Notes: generated from the sequence alone by a model not told the origin. Numbered from the stretch's first letter, positions 1-8,484 are shown. The stretch: DNA of 13,827 nt from Pleionea sp041591085 (GCA_041591085.1 JBFHSP010000067.1:1-13827); one strand, 5' to 3'. Translations and numbers: made by a program.

Positions 1-1068
1 ACTACCAACACTGAGTTCAACCACAGTTCCAGTACCGGTTGGGTAAGTTGAGTATACGTCTACGCCCGGTGCTGCAATTTCAACTTGAGAGTTCTTTTGC
101 GAAAAATCCGCTAAGTTTTTAGAGCTGTCGATTGCTGCAACAGACATTACCGAATCGTAAGATGCTGGATAAGACATAGCATCAGTTGTTGAAGTAGCTG
201 ATCCATCGTTACCAGCAGCTGCAATTAACAAAACACCACTGTTATAAATAGTGGTCATCTGATTTGATTCAGTCGTTGATGAACCAGAGCCACCTAAGCT
301 CATGTTTACAACATTTGCACCGTTATCAGCACAAGTTTGAATTGCTGAAACTAAAGAAGAAGAGTAACCCCATCCACTTGCATTAAATACTTTAACTATA
401 TGCATTGAAGGATCTGAACCAATAACACCACGAACCCCAACGCCATTGTTTAATGCTGCAATAGTACCTGCAACGTGTGTTCCGTGAGGACCACCGTGAT
501 CATGCCAGTTGCCCGTACCTGAATTGTTAGTACCGTTAATAGTGCCGCCTTGAGCCCCCATATCTTCGTGTGGCAATTCTAAACCAGAGTCGATTACGCA
601 TACTTTTTTACCGCCAGCTGAAGCTGCTGCAACCGCATCACTCACTTGGTCGGCTTGAACCATCCCAATGCCATAAGGCTGGGTTTGCGCCATTAAATAG
701 CGAGGATGATCAATTTCAATATATTCAACATTTGGGTTTTGCTCTAAAGCACTTTTTGCTTGAGCGTTTAAAACTGCAGCAATCGCATTGCTAGCAGGTA
801 GGTCTAGTTTTACTTGACCGCCCACTTTACTGATAGCACTTTGCGCTTCTTTAACTTTTAACATTGCAACGCCCGCTGCATTTTTAGCAGACATTTGGCT
901 GTTGTCTTTGAATTTAATAATGAATCGTTGCTCAGCTTCTGCGGTGATTGAAGCATTTTGCTTGATGCTAGCCGTGTCGAACTCTTTTGCTTCCACAACG
1001 CTTGAAGTTAAAGCGGCTGTGATTGAGCTCGCCACTAAGGTAGTGATGAACAAGTTTTGTGATTTCAT
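1..1068 (-). CDS. Secreted S8 (subtilisin-type) serine protease with I9 propeptide, C-terminus outside window
   Basis: Translation of the minus strand from ATG at 1068 gives 356 residues open to the window edge. Residues 1-27 look like a Sec signal peptide (basic start, hydrophobic core, cleavage likely after V-E-A at 27). About 49-128 resembles an inhibitor I9 prodomain, which folds the protease and is then removed (RFIIKFKD near the start, NVEYIEID near the end). The peptidase domain follows: catalytic Asp160 in VIDSG, catalytic His195 in HGTHVAGT, substrate-binding SLGG at 257-260 and oxyanion-hole Asn287 in AAAGND. The catalytic Ser (GTSMA block) would lie beyond position 1 and is not seen. 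The likely role is extracellular protein degradation for nutrition, but the substrate cannot be read from sequence. The start is preceded by a modest AGAGA ribosome site. It follows parB on the same strand but sits behind the parB terminator with 392 bp between the genes, so it is probably transcribed on its own. Confidence 0.93.
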   Translation of the reverse strand, partial: MKSQNLFITTLVASSITAALTSSVVEAKEFDTASIKQNASITAEAEQRFIIKFKDNSQMSAKNAAGVAMLKVKEAQSAISKVGGQVKLDLPASNAIAAVLNAQAKSALEQNPNVEYIEIDHPRYLMAQTQPYGIGMVQADQVSDAVAAASAGGKKVCVIDSGLELPHEDMGAQGGTINGTNNSGTGNWHDHGGPHGTHVAGTIAALNNGVGVRGVIGSDPSMHIVKVFNASGWGYSSSLVSAIQTCADNGANVVNMSLGGSGSSTTESNQMTTIYNSGVLLIAAAGNDGSATSTTDAMSYPASYDSVMSVAAIDSSKNLADFSQKNSQVEIAAPGVDVYSTYPTGTGTVVELSVGS

Positions 1069-1404
1069 GGATTATCTGTCTCTTTGTAATGTAATTATTA
1101 GTTGATCCAACTATGTGATTGGTCCTTGCACTGGATCGTTTTTCTCCAAGAGGACACTGAAAATGCCATAACAATACGAGATAAAACAAGATGTAATATT
1201 ACCAAGTTTACTAGTACAAAATTACAAATAGCGTACAGATGTACACCAATAAGAAACTAAATATACTTCATAAAATCAACAAGTTAGTCTCTAAATATAT
1301 CCTTATTATTGCGGTGAGGTTCAATAAATAAAAATAGCTGTTTCCCTAAGTAAATATTCACACTTTAATAAAACTTTCGATCTTTTATGGCTCAAACTTG
1401 CCCC
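1069..1404. other. Non-coding gap upstream of the protease gene
   Basis: This stretch holds no convincing gene. It must contain the promoter and leader of the leftward protease gene, but I could not pick a -35/-10 pair with confidence. Short inverted repeats are present: GTACAGATGTAC at 1233-1244, GTAATATTAC at 1193-1202 and GTTG-ATC-CAAC at 1101-1111. Any could be an operator or chance in A+T-rich DNA. Confidence 0.5.
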
Positions 1405-1430
1405 AAAAAAAAGACCACTTAAAAGTGGCC
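1405..1430 (-). terminator. Rho-independent terminator after parB
   Basis: On the minus strand a 7-bp stem GGCCACT / AGTGGTC (one G-U pair) with a TTTA loop is followed at once by eight T residues. It begins about 30 nt past the parB stop. This is a clear intrinsic terminator ending the mnmG-rsmG-parA-parB transcript and separating it from the downstream protease gene. Confidence 0.85.
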
Positions 1431-1460
1431 TTGATCGCTGCATTTTTGCATAGCGCTAGA

Positions 1461-2354
1461 CTAAAACTCTTCTTTTATTCCTAGGTGGCTTAAAATTCCG
1501 TCGAGTTCATCGAGCGATGAATAGTTTAAAGTCAGTTTTCCTTTACCTCGACTAGAGTGCTGAATAGTAACAGGAGCGCCTAATTTGTCGGCAATTTGTT
1601 GCTCTAATTTTTCAATATGGCGATCTTTATCTTTGGTGGGGTTGTTCACCGTCACCGGATTAATGGTTTTTCTAACAAGCTTTTCTGTTTCTCGAACAGT
1701 AAGACCTTTCGCGACCACATGTCGTGCAATTTCAGATTGCTGTTGCTTATCCAACGATAACAGCGCTCGAGCATGACCCATTTCAATATCACCGCGCTCA
1801 AGTAGAGTTTTAGAAGCTTCTGAGAGTTGCAGTAAACGCAGTAAATTTGTGACTGTGGTACGACTTTTACCGACGGCATCTGCCGTTTGTTGATGAGTCA
1901 GAGCAAACTCATCCATTAACCGCTGTAACGCGGTTGCTTCTTCAATGGCATTGAGATCTTCACGTTGAATGTTTTCTATAAGTGCCATAGCTATTGCTGC
2001 TTCATCTGGCACATCTTTCACTAATACCGGAACTACGGTTAAACGCGCTAGTTGAGAGGCCCGCCAACGTCTTTCACCCGCGATAATTTCATATTTATCT
2101 TTACCGACAGCCCTAACCACAATCGGTTGGATCACCCCTTGCGCTTTGATCGACTCAGCCAACTCTTCTAACGCCTCATCGGTCATTATTTTTCGCGGTT
2201 GATATTGACCAGGTTGTAAAAACTCTATCGGAAGCTTTTTGAGCTCACTGTTTTCTACCGGGGCTTTTTCTGGGCTAGGAGTGGCTACTGATTTATTTTC
2301 AGCGATCTTCTTACTGATAAATGCGTCTAAGCCTCGACCTAATCGTTTACTCAT
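1461..2354 (-). CDS. parB: Chromosome partitioning protein ParB (Spo0J family, CTP-dependent clamp)
   Basis: ParB binds parS sites near the origin, loads as a CTP-gated sliding clamp and spreads on DNA, forming the nucleoprotein complex that ParA moves. The 297-residue product has the expected layout. A short N-terminal region carries a KRLGRGLDA start that in this family contacts ParA. The ParB/Srx nucleotide-binding domain spans about 40-130, with the CTP-binding GERRWRAS at 93-100 and ENIQRED at 127-133. A helix-turn-helix for parS lies at about 153-175, and a C-terminal dimerisation segment at about 245-293. The start is ATG with a GAGA ribosome site, 15 bp after the parA stop, so the two are co-transcribed. 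It is the last gene of its operon. No consensus parS was found in the window. Confidence 0.97.
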   Translation of the reverse strand: MSKRLGRGLDAFISKKIAENKSVATPSPEKAPVENSELKKLPIEFLQPGQYQPRKIMTDEALEELAESIKAQGVIQPIVVRAVGKDKYEIIAGERRWRASQLARLTVVPVLVKDVPDEAAIAMALIENIQREDLNAIEEATALQRLMDEFALTHQQTADAVGKSRTTVTNLLRLLQLSEASKTLLERGDIEMGHARALLSLDKQQQSEIARHVVAKGLTVRETEKLVRKTINPVTVNNPTKDKDRHIEKLEQQIADKLGAPVTIQHSSRGKGKLTLNYSSLDELDGILSHLGIKEEF

Positions 2355-2369
2355 AACTTTTCTCTTTGG

Positions 2370-3149
2370 TTAAGCTGTGGCCGAAGACTCTTCTCGGCGG
2401 ATCATTTCTCCTGCCAGTGCTAAATAACACTTGGCACCGCTCGATAATCGATCGTACTGCAATGCTGGCATACCATAACTAGGTGCTTCTGCAAGCCTAA
2501 CGTTTCTTGGAATAACGCTGCGATAGACTTTATCGCCAAAATATTCATGCAACTGATTGGATACCTCAGTAGCTAGGCGATTGCGCGGATCGTACATGGT
2601 TCGCAAAATCCCCTCAATGGTCAAATCTGAGTTTACATGCTCGGTAATTTGCTCAATGGTTTCCATTAATGAAGAAATTCCTTCAAGTGCGTAGTACTCA
2701 CATTGCATCGGGATTAGCACCGAGTTCGCTGCTACCAGTGCATTAACAGTGAGCATGTTGAGAGAAGGAGGGCAGTCGATAAAAATAAAGTCATAACGAC
2801 TTTTTACCGGTTCAAGCGCCATTTTTAGACGCGATTCTTTTTGCTCTAACTCATGTAAATGAACATCTGCAGCCGACAAATCACCGTTAGCGGGCAACAC
2901 ATCGAATCCGCCATGCGCAGCTTTTGTAACGACTTGATCAAAACTTTGTTCGCCAAGCAGTAAGTCTAATACATTAAACTCCAGCTCTGCTTTATCGATA
3001 CCGCAGCCGCTGGTGGCATTACCTTGCGGATCAAGATCGACTAATAATACTTTTCTTTTTGTTGCGACTAAGGAGGCTGCAATATTTAAGCTGGTGGTGG
3101 TTTTACCAACACCACCTTTTTGATTTGTAATTGCTATTATCTTTCCCAC
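2370..3149 (-). CDS. parA: Chromosome partitioning ATPase ParA (Soj type)
   Basis: ParA is a Walker-type ATPase that binds nucleoid DNA non-specifically as an ATP dimer and is released by ParB, driving origin segregation. The 259-residue product begins almost directly with the deviant Walker A motif KGGVGKTT at 11-18, including signature Lys11. Asp40 (VDLDPQGN) and the Walker B strand FIFIDCPPSL with Asp125 follow. There is no N-terminal HTH, so it is the short chromosomal type and not a plasmid P1/F type. The start codon is GTG (3149-3147), supported by AGAGG a few bases upstream and by family alignment at MGKIIAITNQ. It lies 33 bp after rsmG and 15 bp before parB. Confidence 0.97.
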   Translation of the reverse strand: MGKIIAITNQKGGVGKTTTSLNIAASLVATKRKVLLVDLDPQGNATSGCGIDKAELEFNVLDLLLGEQSFDQVVTKAAHGGFDVLPANGDLSAADVHLHELEQKESRLKMALEPVKSRYDFIFIDCPPSLNMLTVNALVAANSVLIPMQCEYYALEGISSLMETIEQITEHVNSDLTIEGILRTMYDPRNRLATEVSNQLHEYFGDKVYRSVIPRNVRLAEAPSYGMPALQYDRLSSGAKCYLALAGEMIRREESSATA

Positions 3150-3183
3150 AAAAACCTCTGGTTGTTACCTATGAAACGTCAAT

Positions 3184-3810
3184 TTAACAACGTTTTTTTA
3201 GTGTTATTAAGTGTCTGGATGCTTGTAAATCGGGAACCGATAAACTCCGCGATTCCACAACCTCCACTGAGGCAGAAAGTGCCTGGCGCTCAGTTTCAAT
3301 ATCTTCTCCCTTCATCGCTTGCCAATAACCTGTAGGTGATAAAAGGTGCTGGGTTAGCGAAATCATTTTATCTAAAGAAGCAAAGGCGCGACTGACAATC
3401 ACATCAAACTGTCGCTCAGGTTGCCACTGTTCGACGCGAGTGTCTAGCACTGTCACGTTATCGAGCTTGAGTTGATACACCAACTGCTTCATATAGCGCG
3501 TTTTCTTTCCGTTGCTATCTAACAACGAAAATGATCGCTCAGGTTGTAAAATAGCCAAAGGTATTCCAGGAAAACCTGGACCAGTGCCAACATCGAGTAA
3601 ATGACCGGGCTTTAACCAAGGTGCTATCGATAATGAGTCAAATAAATGCAGTACCAGCATTTGGTCTGGATCGCGAATAGCGGTCAAGTTATATGCTTTA
3701 TTCCATTTAATTAACTGCTCAATACAAACGTTAAACTGTTCAACTTGATTCGTATGGGCCATTAAGCCAAGCTTTTCTAATCCAAGCTCTATTTGTTGAA
3801 GTCTTTCCAT
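3184..3810 (-). CDS. rsmG: 16S rRNA (guanine-527-N7)-methyltransferase RsmG (GidB)
   Basis: RsmG methylates N7 of G527 in the 530 loop of 16S rRNA using S-adenosylmethionine. In other bacteria its loss gives low-level streptomycin resistance. The 208-residue protein is of family length. It shows NLTAIRDP near 41-48, the SAM-binding glycine loop GTGPGFPG at 75-82, acidic strand LLDSNGKK at 96-103 and the SRAFASL motif at 140-146. The start ATG shares its A with the TAA stop of mnmG (TAATG), and there is little Shine-Dalgarno sequence, so translation is probably coupled to mnmG. The mnmG-rsmG pair (old gidA-gidB) preceding parA-parB is the conserved origin arrangement. Confidence 0.97.
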   Translation of the reverse strand: MERLQQIELGLEKLGLMAHTNQVEQFNVCIEQLIKWNKAYNLTAIRDPDQMLVLHLFDSLSIAPWLKPGHLLDVGTGPGFPGIPLAILQPERSFSLLDSNGKKTRYMKQLVYQLKLDNVTVLDTRVEQWQPERQFDVIVSRAFASLDKMISLTQHLLSPTGYWQAMKGEDIETERQALSASVEVVESRSLSVPDLQASRHLITLKKRC

Positions 3811-5699
3811 TAAGCCGACTTTCTCAATAAGTTGTTCTTTTTCAAGTACACCAAAATTATCGAAATAGCCGCTGGAGTTACACCGGAAATTCTAGAAGCC
3901 ATCCCCACTGTTTGCGGTTTAACATCGGTCAGTTTTTGCACGACTTCCGAAGATAAACCTTTGATCTGGGCATAATCTAAACCATTCGGAATTTCTGAGT
4001 TTTCATATCGCAAACTTCTTTCTATTTCTAACTGCTGACGATCAATGTAACCGGCGTATTTCGCTTGCACTTCTACTTGCAGCGCAACTTGATCGTCATT
4101 GACTCCTGGACCCACACCTTCAACCGCCATCAACTTTTGATAATCGAGTTCTGGGCGTTTTAATAAATCCATCAGCCTTGCTTCTTTGCTTAATGGTTTT
4201 TCAATGTAGGCCTCTAGTTGTTTTGCTGCTGCACTGTTGGCCTGAATGAATCCGGATTTTAAGCGCTCGGTTTCTTTTGTTATCAATTCCATTTTTTCTG
4301 AAAATAAACGCCAGCGATGATCATCTACCAATCCTAGCTTTCTGCCTATTTCGGTTAAACGAATATCAGCATTGTCTTCTCGTAACAACAAGCGATGCTC
4401 AGCTCTCGAAGTAAACATACGATAAGGCTCTTTAGTGCCTTGAGTAATTAGGTCATCAACCAGTACACCTAAATAGGCTTCATCTCTACGAGGAGACCAA
4501 GCCTCTTTATTTTTTGACTGTAGCGCGGCATTCAGCCCGGCTAATAAACCTTGGGATGCAGCCTCTTCATACCCGGTGGTGCCGTTAATTTGACCGGCAA
4601 AGAACAGACCATCAATAAATTTAGTTTCTAGCGAAGACTTAAGATCGCGAGGATCAAAAAAGTCGTATTCAATGGCGTAACCGGGGCGAGTGATATGGGC
4701 GTTTTCCAAACCATTGATTGAGCGCACCAATGCCAATTGAACATCAAAAGGGAGGCTCGTTGAAATTCCATTGGGATAAACCTCATGGGTATTTAATCCT
4801 TCTGGTTCGATAAAAATTTGATGCGATGACTTATCGGCAAACCGCATGATTTTATCTTCAATCGATGGACAATAACGAGGGCCAATACCTTCAATAACGC
4901 CTGAGTACATGGGAGAACGATCAAGGCCTCCGCGAATAATTTCATGGGTATTTTCATTGGTGTGGGTAATGTAACAATTAACTTGCGCAGGATGATCTTG
5001 ACGCGATCCGATAAATGAAAACACCGGCAGGGGTGTATCACCTGGCTGAGCCTGCATAACAGCGAAGTTAATGGATTTGGCATCAATTCTTGGAGGTGTT
5101 CCGGTTTTTAATCGATCGACTCTAAAGGGGAGCGAACGCAATTTTTGCGCTAAAGCAATTGAAGGTGGATCACCAGCTCTTCCGCCACTGTGGTTTTCCA
5201 ATCCAATATGGATAAGTCCCCCCAAAAAGGTACCTGTAGTTAAAACCACACTGGTCGCTCTAAACTCTAAGCCCATTTGGGTTTTGACGCCAACTACCCG
5301 ATCTTGCTCAATCACCAAATCATCGGCGGCTTGCTGGAATATTTTTAAGTGAGGTTGGTTTTCTAGAGCTTCTCTTACTGCAGCTTTATATAAAACTCGG
5401 TCAGCTTGTGCCCGTGTGGCTCTAACTGCCGGGCCCTTTGAGGCATTCAATATGCGAAATTGAATGCCGCCTTTATCAATGGCTTGGGCCATAATACCGC
5501 CAAGCGCATCGACTTCTTTTACTAAATGACCTTTACCAATTCCACCTATAGCTGGATTGCAGCTCATTTGACCCAAAGTTTCGATATTGTGGGTCAATAA
5601 AAGGGTGTTAACGCCCATGCGAGCCGAAGCCAGTGCAGCTTCTGTACCTGCATGACCTCCACCAATCACAATAACGTCAAAATGCTCTGAAAAACGCAT
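3810..5699 (-). CDS. mnmG: tRNA wobble-uridine modification enzyme MnmG (GidA), FAD-dependent
   Basis: MnmG works with MnmE as a complex that installs the (carboxymethyl)aminomethyl group at C5 of uridine 34 in tRNAs reading split codon boxes, using FAD, methylene-tetrahydrofolate and glycine or ammonium. The 629-residue length equals the E. coli protein. An N-terminal FAD Rossmann motif GGGHAGTEAA lies at 13-22, followed by the family signature SCNPAIGGIGKGHL around 46-59, KTGTPPRI, a conserved RYCPSIEDK block with its Cys, a second FAD-contacting segment FFAGQINGTTGYEEAA, and SRAEHRLLLREDNAD near the start of the C-terminal region. The start ATG at 5699 fits the family N-terminus. The upstream ribosome site is weak. 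It is the first gene of the mnmG-rsmG-parA-parB unit. Unlike many relatives it is separated from mnmE by an opposite-strand gene. Confidence 0.98.
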   Translation of the reverse strand: MRFSEHFDVIVIGGGHAGTEAALASARMGVNTLLLTHNIETLGQMSCNPAIGGIGKGHLVKEVDALGGIMAQAIDKGGIQFRILNASKGPAVRATRAQADRVLYKAAVREALENQPHLKIFQQAADDLVIEQDRVVGVKTQMGLEFRATSVVLTTGTFLGGLIHIGLENHSGGRAGDPPSIALAQKLRSLPFRVDRLKTGTPPRIDAKSINFAVMQAQPGDTPLPVFSFIGSRQDHPAQVNCYITHTNENTHEIIRGGLDRSPMYSGVIEGIGPRYCPSIEDKIMRFADKSSHQIFIEPEGLNTHEVYPNGISTSLPFDVQLALVRSINGLENAHITRPGYAIEYDFFDPRDLKSSLETKFIDGLFFAGQINGTTGYEEAASQGLLAGLNAALQSKNKEAWSPRRDEAYLGVLVDDLITQGTKEPYRMFTSRAEHRLLLREDNADIRLTEIGRKLGLVDDHRWRLFSEKMELITKETERLKSGFIQANSAAAKQLEAYIEKPLSKEARLMDLLKRPELDYQKLMAVEGVGPGVNDDQVALQVEVQAKYAGYIDRQQLEIERSLRYENSEIPNGLDYAQIKGLSSEVVQKLTDVKPQTVGMASRISGVTPAAISIILVYLKKNNLLRKSA

Positions 5700-5751
5700 T
5701 AAAATAAACCACAGAAAATTTTCGGGCGCTGATCTTACCTGAGTTTGTTCA

Positions 5752-5773
5752 AATATTGAACGAGATCACAGCA
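5752..5773 (+). promoter_or_regulatory. CRP-like binding site (candidate)
   Basis: This 22-bp segment matches the E. coli CRP consensus at 14 positions. The right half-site TCACA is perfect, the left half is ATTGA against TGTGA, and the spacing is the correct 6 bp. Its centre lies about 43 bp before the start point predicted from the TATAAT at 5794, near the class II activator position. It could equally act on the divergent mnmG promoter. The assignment rests on sequence match only. Confidence 0.35.
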
Positions 5774-5793
5774 TTATTTACCTGTTTATCAGC

Positions 5794-5799
5794 TATAAT
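5794..5799 (+). promoter_or_regulatory. Candidate -10 element for the 5865-7094 gene
   Basis: A perfect TATAAT lies about 65 bp before the start codon of the rightward gene. No good -35 sits at 16-18 bp (GCATTA at 17 bp), which would fit an activator-dependent promoter given the CRP-like site just upstream. A second weaker TATAAA is at 5823-5828. Confidence 0.4.
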
Positions 5800-5864
5800 C
5801 GCTTAACCTGTTGATTTTATGCTATAAATCGCCCAATTAGGCAAAATTAAAGTAAAGGATCTTT

Positions 5865-7094
5865 ATGATTAGGAAAATATTGCGACATATCATGCTTCTG
5901 CTGCTTCTAGTTGTAGCTATCGCTTATTGGGGTTGGATGCAATTAGGAAAGATTATTGAAGCGGGCAGCACGAGTTTGCCAGCTGGTGTTTCCCTTTCAT
6001 ACGATTATCATTTCGTTGACGTCAATGGCAACCTCATATTAATCAACCCTGGATTTTCTTGGGCACACCGTGGGGAGTTTCTACAGTTTGATAAACTGAT
6101 TTTTAAACCAAGTCATTGGAACGAATATTTTTCTTTAGAACACAATTTAAAACTCGATCAATTCCCTGAGACCGCAGAATTCATTGGAGAAAAATTCACC
6201 TTAAAACTGAATCAACTAGTTGATATACATGATAAGCCGAGCGAACTAAGGTTAGTTCAATTGTTGTTAAAAGGTTGTGAGCCTACAACTGATTTAACCA
6301 TTCGTAACTTAATTGAAATGGGAATCACCGAACTTAAAGGTGATATTAAAAGCAACTACTCTTATACTGAATTATCGACCAAGCTTAAGTTGAGCTCTGA
6401 AATAAATATTCCTGATTTTATAGGGATCGAGTGGAACTTAGAGCTTAATGATGTTTTAGCCAATAGTACCCGAATTCCTTATTTGGTCTCGAGCCAGTGG
6501 GTATTTTATAACATACCATTTTTAAGTAAAACTCACGATCACTGTGCTAAAAGTTTAGAGCAACCGATTGAGACTTTTTTACAAGACCATGCAAATAAAG
6601 TATTTTCTTTTTTATTAACTAATAAGTGGATAATCTCATCCGATCTTAAAAGGCAATACCTAGACTTTATTGCCAACCCAGAAAACTTTTCGATAACTTT
6701 AACGCCTTCAACCGGGATCCAAGTCCCCAAGCTTGCGGCAATGTCTTATGCGGAGTTTTTAACCTCTACCGGATTGGCAATGACAATCAACTCAAAGTCT
6801 GTGCAGCCCATAATGATTGTGAAAGAACCTATTGAAACAACGGAAGAACAAATTGTTTCTAGCAATGTTCAACCTAAAGTTAACCCTAACATTCTTATCG
6901 AACCTACCGAAGCTCAGATAACAGAAATATTGAATCGAAGTTCAAAAATCACTTTAAAAAATCAAAAAAACTATCTAGGTAAACCTTTATTGATTGAATG
7001 GGGAAAATTGAAGTTTGAAGTGAAAAACTTTGAAGGTACTTTAGTTTTAAGTTTTGATTTAAACGATATTGAGAAAATTGAATTACTAAAATAA
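5865..7094 (+). CDS. Unknown membrane-anchored protein between mnmE and mnmG
   Basis: I do not recognise this 409-residue protein. A basic N-terminus (MIRKILRH) precedes one hydrophobic segment at about 9-25 with no clear cleavage site, so it is probably an inner-membrane anchor with the remainder in the periplasm. The exported part alternates short polar and hydrophobic strands (for example 160-200 and 360-400), suggesting a beta-rich fold. Two Cys (138 and 227) could form a disulfide. A patch around 263-286 reads as helix, then NPENFSITLTPSTGIQ. Residues 320-350 are Pro/Glu/Thr-rich and look like a linker. ATG has a good AAAGGA site 5 bp upstream, so the start is secure. It is the only gene left of oriC on the plus strand, head-on to replication. 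Its stop lies 9 bp from that of convergent mnmE, and it shares a divergent promoter region with mnmG. Codons look more A+T-rich than neighbours. An AsmA- or DUF945-like envelope role is possible but unproven. Confidence 0.85.
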   Translation: MIRKILRHIMLLLLLVVAIAYWGWMQLGKIIEAGSTSLPAGVSLSYDYHFVDVNGNLILINPGFSWAHRGEFLQFDKLIFKPSHWNEYFSLEHNLKLDQFPETAEFIGEKFTLKLNQLVDIHDKPSELRLVQLLLKGCEPTTDLTIRNLIEMGITELKGDIKSNYSYTELSTKLKLSSEINIPDFIGIEWNLELNDVLANSTRIPYLVSSQWVFYNIPFLSKTHDHCAKSLEQPIETFLQDHANKVFSFLLTNKWIISSDLKRQYLDFIANPENFSITLTPSTGIQVPKLAAMSYAEFLTSTGLAMTINSKSVQPIMIVKEPIETTEEQIVSSNVQPKVNPNILIEPTEAQITEILNRSSKITLKNQKNYLGKPLLIEWGKLKFEVKNFEGTLVLSFDLNDIEKIELLK

Positions 7095-7103
7095 TTTTTA
7101 ATT

Positions 7104-8468
7104 TTATTTCCCAATACAAAAGCTCGAAAAAATTCTTCCTAATAAATCATCGGCGGAAAACTCACCGGTGATTTCATTTAAACTCAATTGTGCTAACCGC
7201 AATTCCTCAGCGAGTAGTTCGCCGGCATTGAATTCTAATAATTGCCGTTGTCCATTTAAGATTGAGTTTTTAGCTTTTTCTATCGCATCTAGATGACGGC
7301 GTCTTGCAATAAAAACGCCTTCTTGTTGTGACTCATAGCCCATGCAGTGTTTCAAGTGTTGGGTGAGTAAGTCTAACCCTAATTTTTGCTTGGCCGCTAA
7401 GAAAATAATGGTTTGATTGTCTTCTTCAATCATTTTTTCTTGTAAGCCCGACAAGTCACTTTTATTCATAATAAAAGTGACCGGTGGGAGCTCTGAGTTT
7501 TTAAGTTTGAGTTCTTTTACAGTTTGTTTTGCTTGATCGAGCGGATTAATTTCGGTGCTATCAATAACTAACAAAAGCCGATCGCAAGTATTAATTTCTT
7601 GTAAAGCCCGTTCAATACCAATTTTTTCAACATGATCATCGGATTCTCTAAGCCCAGCGGTATCAGTGATATGAAGGGGCATACCATCAATATGAATGTA
7701 CTCTCTCAGAACATCACGAGTGGTACCTGGAATATCGGTAACTATCGCCGACTCTTTTCCCGCTAATGCATTTAATAAACTCGATTTTCCAGCATTAGGT
7801 TTACCAGCCAAAACGACATTCATGCCATCTCGTAGCAGTGCTCCTTGTTGAGCTTTGTTTTGCAAGTGTTCAACCGAAGCGATAAGACGATTAATATCCT
7901 GTGAAACTTTTCCATCAGATAGAAAATCAATTTCTTCTTCGGGAAAATCAATGGCGGCTTCAACATATAGCCTAAGATGAATCAGTTCCTCTACTAAATT
8001 ATTAACCAGTAAAGAAAATTCACCTTGCATACTTTTAACAGCGCTTTTTACTGCTTGAGCAGATGAGGCATTGATGAGATCAGAAATGGCTTCTGCTTGA
8101 GCTAAGTCCATTTTATCATTTAAAAAAGCGCGCTCGGAAAACTCTCCTGGTTTAGCCATTCGAGCGCCAAGCTCAATGCAGCGTTTAAGTAGCATATCAA
8201 GAACCACAGGACCGCCGTGGCCTTGAAGTTCAAAAACATCTTCACCAGTAAAAGAATGAGGAGATTTAAAATAAAGCGCTATCCCTTGATCAATAACTGT
8301 GTCGGCATCAACCTTAAACGTGAGGTATGACGCTATTCTAGGAGAAACTTGGGAAGAAACGATTTGAGTGCCAATAGAATAAGCGTGTTTTCCAGAAATT
8401 CGAATAATACCGACTCCACCTTTGCCAAGCGGTGTGGCTAAAGCAACAATGGTATCGGTACTATCCAC
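7104..8468 (-). CDS. mnmE: tRNA modification GTPase MnmE (TrmE)
   Basis: MnmE is the K+-dependent GTPase partner of MnmG in wobble-uridine modification. The 454-residue product equals the E. coli length. The N-terminal folate-binding domain runs from DTIVALATPLGKGGVGIIRI to about 120. A helical domain is interrupted by a G domain with G1 GKPNAGKS at 222-229, the G2/G3 region DIPGTTRD at 245-252 and DTAG at 269-272, and G4 NKSD at 335-338. The C-terminus is the canonical CIGK, whose Cys is required in E. coli. The start is GTG at 8468: an in-frame TGA two codons upstream excludes extension, and the N-terminus aligns with E. coli. The ribosome site is poor (GCGG about 10 nt upstream). It lies 16 bp after yidC and is probably the last gene of the rpmH operon, convergent with the 5865-7094 gene. 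Confidence 0.98.
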   Translation of the reverse strand: MDSTDTIVALATPLGKGGVGIIRISGKHAYSIGTQIVSSQVSPRIASYLTFKVDADTVIDQGIALYFKSPHSFTGEDVFELQGHGGPVVLDMLLKRCIELGARMAKPGEFSERAFLNDKMDLAQAEAISDLINASSAQAVKSAVKSMQGEFSLLVNNLVEELIHLRLYVEAAIDFPEEEIDFLSDGKVSQDINRLIASVEHLQNKAQQGALLRDGMNVVLAGKPNAGKSSLLNALAGKESAIVTDIPGTTRDVLREYIHIDGMPLHITDTAGLRESDDHVEKIGIERALQEINTCDRLLLVIDSTEINPLDQAKQTVKELKLKNSELPPVTFIMNKSDLSGLQEKMIEEDNQTIIFLAAKQKLGLDLLTQHLKHCMGYESQQEGVFIARRRHLDAIEKAKNSILNGQRQLLEFNAGELLAEELRLAQLSLNEITGEFSADDLLGRIFSSFCIGK

Positions 8469-8484
8469 AGATCAAAAACCGCTA

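Noticed and set aside
968..1189. 73-codon minus-strand frame overlapping the protease start
   Set aside because: It overlaps the signal-peptide coding part of the S8 protease in another frame. The protease has clear domain support.
1193..1244. Short palindromes GTAATATTAC and GTACAGATGTAC upstream of the protease
   Set aside because: They could be operators, but they are short, lie in A+T-rich DNA and have no defined promoter next to them.
1936..1990. TTCACGTTGAA in parB as a possible parS site
   Set aside because: Only about 9 of 16 positions match consensus parS, no better than expected by chance.
7087..7106. A/T-only inverted repeat between the convergent stops of the 5865 gene and mnmE
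   Set aside because: A 6-bp stem TAAAAT/ATTTTA with an 8-nt loop has no G-C pairs and overlaps both stop codons. It is too weak to call a bidirectional terminator.
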